Shown piece after piece: positions 1 through 6,420 of a stretch of DNA of 7,905 bases; the first letter of the stretch is position 1; each line of letters begins with the position of its first letter. Under the pieces are notes generated by a model that saw only the letters and a list, made by a program, of their open reading frames with translations, was not told where the DNA came from and did no database searches. The position numbers were made by a program, and so were the translations under genes. Source of the DNA: Bacteroidota bacterium (GTDB lineage Bacteria; Bacteroidota; Bacteroidia; Flavobacteriales_F; PHOS-HE28); the NCBI GenBank assembly GCA_023430325.1, contig JAEZAU010000066.1, forward strand, positions 1 to 7,905. The letters run 5' to 3'.

Positions 1-929
1 TCCTGAAGCGGAATGGACAAGGCCTTATCGCACGGCGGATCGCGAAGTTGTTGAAGGAACACAGGATCGATGTGGTACTCGCCGAGTATGGCAACACCGC
101 AGAAGTGATGATCGATGCGTGTGCCACGGCCGGCGTACCCATGGTCGCTCATTTCCACGGGATCGATGCGCACGGGATCGAATACCATTCGCGCTTCAAT
201 GGCTACGATCGGCTCTTCAAGTATGCATCCCGTCTCGTGGTGGTGAGCCGTGCGATGGAACAGCGTCTTCTCGCCCTTGGAGCACCACGGGAGAAGGTCA
301 TTTTCAATTGTTATGGTGTGGACGTCGATCTGTTCAAAGGAGGTGATCCAGCCAACGCGCCTCCTCATTTCGCCGGGGTCGGCCGCTTCGTGGAGAAGAA
401 AGCACCACACCTAACGATCCTTGCGTTCCACAAGCTTCTTCAAAAGGTTCCTGACGCGCGGCTGACCTTGATCGGCAACGGGAGACTGTGGGAGGCCTGT
501 CACCAAATGATCAAGTCACTTGATATCGTTGATCGGGTCGATCTGCCCGGACCGAAGGATCCGCTTTTCATCGCTGATCTGATGCGGAGGAGCCGGGCTC
601 TTGTGCAGCATAGTGTGGTGACCTTCAACGGTGACTCCGAAGGCACACCACTGGCCGTATTGGAGGCGATGGCCACCGGCATCCCCGTCATCGCCACGCG
701 CCATGCCGGCATCCTGGATGCGGTGGAACATGAGGTACATGGGTTGCTGTGCGATCCGTTCAACGTGGACGAGATGGCGGCCCACATGCACAGATCGGCC
801 TCGAACGCTTCAGAAGCGGGATCCATGGGAGCGTCAGGGCGGGCACGAGTGCAGGCCCATTATGAAGTGGGAATGCAGGTGTCGCGGCTTCAACAGGTCC
901 TCATTGATGCTGCGGGCCATGCAGGATGA
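1..929 (+). CDS. GT4 family glycosyltransferase, 5' partial
   Basis: This is the C-terminal 308 residues of a retaining GT-B glycosyltransferase that would transfer a sugar from a nucleotide-sugar donor to a growing polysaccharide at the inner membrane. The frame is open from base 3, so the gene starts before the window; the TTG at 48 is only an internal Leu codon. The family is usually about 370-400 residues, so perhaps 70-100 are missing. The visible part has the end of the N-terminal Rossmann domain (AEYG near base 81, then HFHGID), the linker strand LVVVSRAME, the donor-domain motif GRFVEKKAP (Lys pair typical of phosphate binding) and the EX7E motif, with Glu codons at 639 and 663, followed by GIPVIAT. 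No membrane segment or signal peptide is seen. The stop at 927-929 overlaps the next gene by 11 bases. Family assignment is firm; donor and acceptor cannot be read from sequence. Confidence 0.93.
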   Translation, partial: LKRNGQGLIARRIAKLLKEHRIDVVLAEYGNTAEVMIDACATAGVPMVAHFHGIDAHGIEYHSRFNGYDRLFKYASRLVVVSRAMEQRLLALGAPREKVIFNCYGVDVDLFKGGDPANAPPHFAGVGRFVEKKAPHLTILAFHKLLQKVPDARLTLIGNGRLWEACHQMIKSLDIVDRVDLPGPKDPLFIADLMRRSRALVQHSVVTFNGDSEGTPLAVLEAMATGIPVIATRHAGILDAVEHEVHGLLCDPFNVDEMAAHMHRSASNASEAGSMGASGRARVQAHYEVGMQVSRLQQVLIDAAGHAG

Positions 930-2145
930 TAGCAAAGAGCTCTGGCTTTTTACCATGCGATTCCCTTATGGTACGGGCGAAGCGTTCATTGAGAGCGAGC
1001 TCCCCATACTGCTGAAGCATTTCCGTAAGGTCACCCTTTTTCCGATGCTCGCCGATGCACCGATGAGGGACTTACCGGCGAACGTGTGTGTGAATGTGCC
1101 GGTGAAAGACCTGTTCCGCAGTGCATCATTAGTGGAGTGTTCCCGGTATGCCCGACGGCTCTGGCAATTGATCGGATCGGACTTCAGGCGATCGTTGCGG
1201 CATCCTTCCTTGTTCAGAGAACGCCTTGCCTTGGCCCGCCAGCTGTTGCATCGTATGATCGTTCTTGAAAAAGAAGTCTTCAAGAACTTCCTACCGGATA
1301 ATACCTTGATCTATTCCTATTGGACCAGCGAATGGGCCACAGTGCTCGGGTTGGTGAAATATGGTCGCAAAGATCTACAGATCTTCAGCAGGATACATGG
1401 GTTCGATCTTTATGAGAAGAAAGGTGGATCGTTCCCGTTCCGTGAATTCCAACTGCAACAGATCGACAGGATCTTTGCCGTCTCTGACTTCGGCTTGAAC
1501 CATCTGCGTCAATGTCATCCTACAATCGCATCTAAAGTGGAACTGGCGCCGCTCGGTACCGCCGATCATGGCATGGGACCGATCCCCGCCGATCCGATCC
1601 CGACGGTCGTTAGCTGTTCATCGCTTATCCCGTTGAAACGCGTGGATCTCATCGTCCGGGTACTTTCACTTTATCCATCTCCGCTGCGATGGATCCATTT
1701 CGGGTCCGGTGAGATGTTCGATCGCATCCAGACCATGCTACCCGATCTACCGCAGCACATCAACGTTGAACTCAAAGGCAACGTCCCGAACACTGGATTG
1801 ATGAACTGGTATCAACAGCATTCAGTGGATGTGATGATACATCTTTCCCGAATGGAAGGCCTGCCCGTGGCTTTGCAGGAAGCAGCAAGTTTCGGCATTC
1901 CCATGCTGGCGACGGATGCCGGCGGTGTGAAGGAGATCGTCAATGAACAGACCGGTACACTTCTGCCCAATGATCCAGATCCGGCCGCGATCTCGCTTGA
2001 ACTTCAACGGCTGCTTCAACGATCACGTTCGGTGGCGTTCCGTCAAGGAGTGAGAGATTTCTGGTTGCGACATTTCAATGCAGCATTTAATCACGATCGG
2101 TTCGCGCGGCGGCTGCTTCAATTGCATGAACATAATTTGGGCTGA
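919..2145 (+). CDS. GT4 family glycosyltransferase
   Basis: This 408-residue protein is a probable retaining GT-B glycosyltransferase of polysaccharide assembly. I place the start at ATG 919. The frame stays open upstream to 631 and beyond, but that part lies inside the preceding gene and reads as low-complexity Trp/Arg-rich shadow sequence. ATG 955 would cut away the first beta strand (ELWLFTM). The N-terminus FPYGTGEAFIESE resembles a GT4 subgroup I associate with Bacteroidota, where FPYG.GE.F.E.E is typical. Further motifs are YSYW near residue 133, RIHGFDLYE, the linker IFAVSDFG, the donor-domain SLIPLKRVD with Lys240-Arg241, and EX7E with Glu313 and Glu321 followed by GIPMLAT and DAGGVKEIV. 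Length is normal. There is no Shine-Dalgarno-like sequence before 919, and translation probably depends on ribosomes finishing the upstream gene. Sugar specificity is unknown. Confidence 0.93.
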   Translation: MQDDSKELWLFTMRFPYGTGEAFIESELPILLKHFRKVTLFPMLADAPMRDLPANVCVNVPVKDLFRSASLVECSRYARRLWQLIGSDFRRSLRHPSLFRERLALARQLLHRMIVLEKEVFKNFLPDNTLIYSYWTSEWATVLGLVKYGRKDLQIFSRIHGFDLYEKKGGSFPFREFQLQQIDRIFAVSDFGLNHLRQCHPTIASKVELAPLGTADHGMGPIPADPIPTVVSCSSLIPLKRVDLIVRVLSLYPSPLRWIHFGSGEMFDRIQTMLPDLPQHINVELKGNVPNTGLMNWYQQHSVDVMIHLSRMEGLPVALQEAASFGIPMLATDAGGVKEIVNEQTGTLLPNDPDPAAISLELQRLLQRSRSVAFRQGVRDFWLRHFNAAFNHDRFARRLLQLHEHNLG

Positions 2146-3326
2146 TGCGCAGGCCGTTGCGGATCGCCTATTTCACGCATTACGCCGATCTGTACGGTGC
2201 CAACCGTTCATTACTGGACCTGGTCCGTGAATTAAGAAGGATCGGTGCGGTGGAACCTTTCATCATTGCTGCCAGGCAAGGTCCATTGCAGGAGACGTTG
2301 AATAAAGAGGGGATCGCGAACTGCATCATTCCATTCAATATGGCGATGGCGCGCCGGGTTTATATGGGCCGGCCATATCACCGGATCATACAATGGTGGG
2401 CCTATCGGTCGCAACAAAAAGCGAGAACGCAACAGGATGCAGCGCTCATCCCGGAGATCATCGATCGGATAAGGGAATGGGACATCGATCTGTTGCACAT
2501 CAATTCGAGCGTGATAGGCTTGGGAACCAAGTTGAAGGAACGGCTCGGCCTTCCGTTGGTCTGGCATATCCGTGAACTTCCTTTTTCTCATTATGGTCTT
2601 ACGCCCGACGTTGGCGTGCGTGGTTATTTCCATCGGCTTTCTGCTGCTGATGCGGTCATCGGTATCTCGGAGGCCGTTGAGAAGGATCTTCCCCCGGCGC
2701 TGGTAAGGAGTTCACGCTACTCACGGATCGCCAATGGCATCCTCGGATCAGGGGTCAGGACCACTGGGTCGCGTACTTCAGGTCCATTCACATTCGCCGT
2801 GGTAGGATGGATCCATCAGGGAAAAGGTCAGGTGGAAGCGCTGGAAGCCTTTGCTGCCGCCCGTTCTGTTGATCCTGCTGCACGAATGATCATAGCCGGT
2901 TCCGGTGATCCATCGAAATTGAAGGCGATCATCGATCGTGAAAAGTTGAAGGACCAGGTGGAACTTCCGGGCTTCATCGGAGACACATCACACCTCTATG
3001 AGAGAACGAACTGCCTGATCAGCTGCAGCCGTCATGAAGCGCTGGGCAGGGCCATGATAGAGGCCATGTCCTACGGGATCCCGGTCATCGGCCACCGGTC
3101 CGGAGGAACCATCGAACTCATCGAGGAAGGCAGCAACGGCTTGTTGTTCTCCGATCGGAATGAACTGGTGCATCACATGCGCTCGCTGCTGGCCGATCGT
3201 GGGAAGGCTGAACGCATGGGGGAGGAAGCACAGCGAAGTCTTGGAGATCGTTTTTCCATCGAGGCGCGCGCAAAGGATGTGCTTCACGTTTATGAAAAGT
3301 TATTTTCGGATCAACGGAACAATTGA
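2145..3326 (+). CDS. GT4 family glycosyltransferase
   Basis: This 393-residue protein is a third GT-B retaining glycosyltransferase. The ATG overlaps the previous stop by one base (TGATG). The N-terminal acceptor domain begins with strand RIAYFTH and the loop LYGANRSLLDL (residues 16-26), where the Gly-Ala-Asn segment matches the glycine-rich loop of this family. HINSSVIGLG and WHIRELPFSHYG follow, then the linker DAVIGISEAVEKD. The donor domain opens with VVGWIHQGKGQ (Lys227), then PGFIGDTSHLYE, and the EX7E motif with Glu298 and Glu306 in RHEALGRAMIEAMSYG, followed by GIPVIGHRSGGTIELI. The C-terminal helix RFSIEARAKDVLHVYE is normal for the family. It ends in a one-base overlap with the next gene. 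The donor sugar cannot be assigned. Confidence 0.94.
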   Translation: MRRPLRIAYFTHYADLYGANRSLLDLVRELRRIGAVEPFIIAARQGPLQETLNKEGIANCIIPFNMAMARRVYMGRPYHRIIQWWAYRSQQKARTQQDAALIPEIIDRIREWDIDLLHINSSVIGLGTKLKERLGLPLVWHIRELPFSHYGLTPDVGVRGYFHRLSAADAVIGISEAVEKDLPPALVRSSRYSRIANGILGSGVRTTGSRTSGPFTFAVVGWIHQGKGQVEALEAFAAARSVDPAARMIIAGSGDPSKLKAIIDREKLKDQVELPGFIGDTSHLYERTNCLISCSRHEALGRAMIEAMSYGIPVIGHRSGGTIELIEEGSNGLLFSDRNELVHHMRSLLADRGKAERMGEEAQRSLGDRFSIEARAKDVLHVYEKLFSDQRNN

Positions 3327-4330
3327 TGCACCGGCCGTCGATCTCCATACTTACGCCGAGCTTTCAGCAGGCCGACCATCTGGAGGCTTGTCTTCGATCG
3401 GTGCATGATCAGCATTACCCGCAGCTTGAGCATGTAGTGATCGATGGTGGCAGTACGGATGGCTCTTGTGAGATCATTGAACGCTATGGTGACAAGTTGA
3501 AATGGTGGTGTTGCGAGAAAGATCAGGGACAGGCCGACGCACTGAACAAGGGGTCGATCCATTGCGGTGACGGGATCCTCGGATGGATCAACAGTGATGA
3601 CCGATTGCTTCCAGGATCGCTGGACCATGTGGCCGAGGTATTTTCAGATCATCCCGAGGTGCTCATGTATGAAGGCCGGCGCATCATCGTACACCCCGAC
3701 GGCTCGCGGTCCGAAGCACCGAACAACGATCCACACGAAAAGGAAGCTCTGTTCATCAGGCCTCATGTGAACCAGCAATCCACATTCTATCGTACTTCGG
3801 CCGTACGCGCGGTCGGTGGTTTCGATTCCGCCCTGCATTATGTAATGGACCTCGATCTCTGGCTCAGGTTATTGTTCCGCTATGGTACAGATCGCCTGCA
3901 TGTGGATCATCGGCCACTGGCGGAATTCAGGCTGCATCCGGCCAGCAAGACCAGCGGTGGCGTCACCGGGTTCATCGATGAACAGGCTTCGATCCTTCAT
4001 GGAGCGTTATTGATCACCGGAGGAACAGAGCTGGCATCCGTAGTACGCAGTGGCCACGCCATCCGGCAGGGTCTCAGGCCGATCGATGATGCAAAAGGTC
4101 ATGGAGATCTTGTTCGAAAAATGACCCTTTCATTCCTGCTGAAATGGAACCGCAAGATCCATGATAGAAAGCAGTATGAAGTGATGAAGCAATTGATGCG
4201 CGTGGCCTCTGAAGATGAACTGATCGCTGCCTGCGGTGCATCGGAGTTCCAAGCAGCGAAGGATCGCCTCGCAGCACCCACATGGACATTGTACCGCGCC
4301 CGGCGGAAATGGAAGCATCTTTTCGGATGA
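3326..4330 (+). CDS. GT2 family glycosyltransferase
   Basis: This 334-residue inverting GT-A glycosyltransferase starts at ATG 3326, overlapping the previous stop by one base (TGATG). An in-frame TTG directly before it (3323) is possible but less likely. The nucleotide-binding strand is SISILTPSFQQA (about residues 5-16), followed by VVIDGGSTDGS, the donor-contacting Asp region of the PF00535-type domain. DQGQADALNKG is a signature of one GT2 subgroup. The metal-binding DXD position is occupied by GWINSDD (Asn89, Ser90, Asp91, Asp92), which is usual in that subgroup rather than a defect. VGGFDSALHYVMDLDLWLRL (MDLDLW at 174-179) matches the region carrying the catalytic base. The C-terminal third, from about residue 215, is helical and basic without recognisable motifs. 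No transmembrane segment is seen. It overlaps the next gene by 4 bases. The sugar transferred is unknown. Confidence 0.94.
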   Translation: MHRPSISILTPSFQQADHLEACLRSVHDQHYPQLEHVVIDGGSTDGSCEIIERYGDKLKWWCCEKDQGQADALNKGSIHCGDGILGWINSDDRLLPGSLDHVAEVFSDHPEVLMYEGRRIIVHPDGSRSEAPNNDPHEKEALFIRPHVNQQSTFYRTSAVRAVGGFDSALHYVMDLDLWLRLLFRYGTDRLHVDHRPLAEFRLHPASKTSGGVTGFIDEQASILHGALLITGGTELASVVRSGHAIRQGLRPIDDAKGHGDLVRKMTLSFLLKWNRKIHDRKQYEVMKQLMRVASEDELIAACGASEFQAAKDRLAAPTWTLYRARRKWKHLFG

Positions 4331-5322
4331 AGGTCTCTGTGGTGGTCCCGGTATTCAACAAGGAGGCATTCCTTCAGGAATGCATCGACAGCATTCAGCA
4401 GCAGACCTTCAAAGGTGAAATGGAGGTGATCGCTGTGGATGATGCAAGTACCGATCGAAGCGCCGAGATCCTCCGGTCATTGAAAGATCCGCGATGGAAG
4501 GTCATAAGCTCCGGAAGGAACATCGGCCCGGGAATGGCCGCCCAACTTGGGCATGATCATGCCAGGGGAGAGTACATCATACGAGTTGATGCCGATGATA
4601 TCCAGCATCCGCGACGGATCGAAGAGCAGGTCCACTTCATGGATTCGGAGCCACATATCGGCATCAGCGGATCGTACCTGAGACTGCATGGCACGGATCA
4701 GGTGCGCAAAAGACCGTTGACCGATGCGGAGTGCCGGGTGGAATTGCTTTTCGGTGTCGCGGTCCATCAACCATCAATGATCCTGCGGCGTAGCGTGTTC
4801 ACCAGGCATGGGATAAGCTACGAAGGTCATTGGCCGCGTTACGGTGAGGACTGGCTTTTCCAATTGCGTGCGTCCAAGTGCACCCGATCGGCGAATATTC
4901 CGCGACCACTTGTCGAGTATCGCGCCGGAGGTATCTCCTCGAATGTCGATGAAGCCACGGTGAACGTTCTGATCGGTGAAGTCTTCGCATTTTTCGATCG
5001 ACCTGCACCGAATCCCCAGCAGATCAAGCTACATCGTATGATCGCACAGCAATACCCCGCGTACATCACTCCCGGCGATATTCTGGCGTTCAAAGGCTGG
5101 TTGGAACACATCGGCCAATGGAAGGCTGTACAGCATTTGGAGAACGATGCTTTTCGGCGAAGAACCGAGAAGGCATGGGATGATCTGTTCTTCAGGCTGC
5201 CGCAACAAGGCCTCTCCAGTGTGCAGGAATGGCGGCGCAACGGTGGAAAATTGACCTTGCCGAAACTATATTATCTGGTTCGCACGATGAACTGGACAGG
5301 CCGATCTCGCGGGTCCTCCTAA
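4327..5322 (+). CDS. GT2 family glycosyltransferase
   Basis: This 331-residue protein is an inverting GT-A glycosyltransferase. I choose ATG 4327, which forms an ATGA overlap with the preceding stop and puts the first beta strand (MKVSVVVPVFNKE) at the N-terminus as the family requires. An in-frame ATG at 4282 would add 15 residues that are shadow of the upstream gene. Motifs in order are VAVDDASTDRSAE-like donor binding (IAVDDASTDRS), NIGPGMAAQLGHDHARGEY, the DXD metal site VDADD (Asp88-Ala-Asp90), VHQPSMILRRSVF, and YGEDWLFQLR with Glu174-Asp175 at the expected catalytic-base position. VEYRAGGISSN follows, as in many members. The C-terminal 110 residues are helical and unassigned. The gene ends in TAA and the next start is 3 bases later, the only gap in the block. 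The GT2 assignment is firm; specificity is unknown. Confidence 0.94.
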   Translation: MKVSVVVPVFNKEAFLQECIDSIQQQTFKGEMEVIAVDDASTDRSAEILRSLKDPRWKVISSGRNIGPGMAAQLGHDHARGEYIIRVDADDIQHPRRIEEQVHFMDSEPHIGISGSYLRLHGTDQVRKRPLTDAECRVELLFGVAVHQPSMILRRSVFTRHGISYEGHWPRYGEDWLFQLRASKCTRSANIPRPLVEYRAGGISSNVDEATVNVLIGEVFAFFDRPAPNPQQIKLHRMIAQQYPAYITPGDILAFKGWLEHIGQWKAVQHLENDAFRRRTEKAWDDLFFRLPQQGLSSVQEWRRNGGKLTLPKLYYLVRTMNWTGRSRGSS

Positions 5323-5325
5323 ATT

Positions 5326-6420
5326 GTGCCCGTGCCATCAACTCGAAAGCTGCTCGTGGTCGTGGGCACACGGCCCAATTTCGTGAAGGTGACGCGGTTC
5401 CGGGAGGTGGCGCGGTCTGCCGGTATCGATCTGGAATTGCTCCATACCGGTCAGCATTCAGATGATCGGATGACACGGGTCTTCTTCGAGCAGTTCAACC
5501 TCTGGCCCGATCATTCATTGCAGATCCCGGATGGCGCCCCGGCATCGCGCATTGCACATATGATACTGGCCATGGAACCTGTGTTGAAGGCTTCAGCGCC
5601 TTCAGCGGTGATGGTGGTGGGCGATGTGGACAGCACGCTGGCCGGGGCCGTCGTCGCAGTGCGCAACGGGTTCCCGATACATCATCTTGAAAGTGGTCTG
5701 CGCAGTTTCGATCGTTCAATGCCGGAGGAGATCAACCGAATGATGGTCGATCGTATAGCCCAACACCATTTCATCACGGAAAAAAGTGCATTGAAGAATC
5801 TTCGGAGGGAAGGGATCGATGAGCGCGGCATCCACTTCGTAGGCAATACGATGATCGATGCGCTGGTGAATTTCAATGATCGGATCGAGGGGTCCACGAT
5901 CGTCGAGGAACTCGGCCTGCGCAAGAAGGCCTACGTTCTAATTACGATGCACCGGCCCGCGACCGTTGATGTGGAGGAAATATCGAGGGAGTTGACGCGA
6001 ATGATCGGAAAGATCGCGAACGACATGCCGGTGGTGTTCCCGATCCATCCACGAACGCGGAGGAACTTTGAAGAATGGGGATTGCTACAGGAGGCCGCCA
6101 GGTCGCCTAACGTGAAGCTCCTCGATCCATTGGATCATTTCAGTTTCCAGAAGCTGCTGACCGAAAGCTTTGCGGTGATCACCGACAGTGGTGGTGTGCA
6201 GGAGGAGACCACCTACCGCAAGGTGCCATGTCTCACATTGAGATCGGGTACCGAGAGGCCCGTGACCGTAGAGATCGGTTCCAATCGGCTCACCAGCATT
6301 GAAGAATGTCCTGGCGAACTTGAGCAGCTGCGAACAGTTCCGTTGGATACAGCGATCCCTGAACTGTGGGATGGTCATGCAACTGAACGCGTCTTCGAGG
6401 TATTGAGGCACGTATTGTGA
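5326..6420 (+). CDS. wecB: UDP-N-acetylglucosamine 2-epimerase, non-hydrolysing
   Basis: This 364-residue cytosolic enzyme should interconvert UDP-GlcNAc and UDP-ManNAc by anti-elimination and re-addition of UDP. Start is GTG 5326; GTG 5332 is an equally readable alternative that shortens it by two residues. Visible family motifs are GTRPNFVK (14-21), HTGQHSDDRM, GDVDSTLAG (Asp100), HHLESGLRSFD (Glu122), MPEEINRMMVD (Glu134/Glu135), the catalytic-His region MHRPATVD (His209), FPIHPRTR, DSGGVQEE (287-294, uracil/ribose side) and TERPVTVEIGSNR. The acidic residues and His match those known as catalytic in E. coli WecB by order and spacing. NFVK in place of EAIK and ESGLRS in place of EAGLRS are variants I associate with Bacteroidota and other non-enteric homologues. 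Length is normal. The hydrolysing NeuC/SiaA types share the fold, but the intact DSGGVQEE and PEEINR motifs favour the non-hydrolysing type. Its place among glycosyltransferases suggests that ManNAc or a derivative enters the polymer. Confidence 0.93.
   Translation: MPVPSTRKLLVVVGTRPNFVKVTRFREVARSAGIDLELLHTGQHSDDRMTRVFFEQFNLWPDHSLQIPDGAPASRIAHMILAMEPVLKASAPSAVMVVGDVDSTLAGAVVAVRNGFPIHHLESGLRSFDRSMPEEINRMMVDRIAQHHFITEKSALKNLRREGIDERGIHFVGNTMIDALVNFNDRIEGSTIVEELGLRKKAYVLITMHRPATVDVEEISRELTRMIGKIANDMPVVFPIHPRTRRNFEEWGLLQEAARSPNVKLLDPLDHFSFQKLLTESFAVITDSGGVQEETTYRKVPCLTLRSGTERPVTVEIGSNRLTSIEECPGELEQLRTVPLDTAIPELWDGHATERVFEVLRHVL

Noticed and set aside
631..918. An in-frame upstream extension of the second glycosyltransferase beginning at 631.
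   Set aside because: This stretch lies within the EX7E-containing part of the first gene in another frame and translates to Trp/Arg/Pro-rich sequence with no family similarity. ATG 919 gives the expected N-terminal strand.
2232..2633. Mid-length minus-strand open frames, such as this one and those at 4839-5240, 966-1283 and 6085-6411.
   Set aside because: All lie opposite well-supported glycosyltransferase or epimerase coding sequence and show no domain motifs; they are by-products of codon bias.
4282..4326. An earlier ATG for the second GT2 gene.
   Set aside because: The extra 15 residues precede the nucleotide-binding strand, which normally starts within a few residues of the N-terminus, and overlap the upstream coding sequence. 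ATG 4327 forms a typical ATGA junction.
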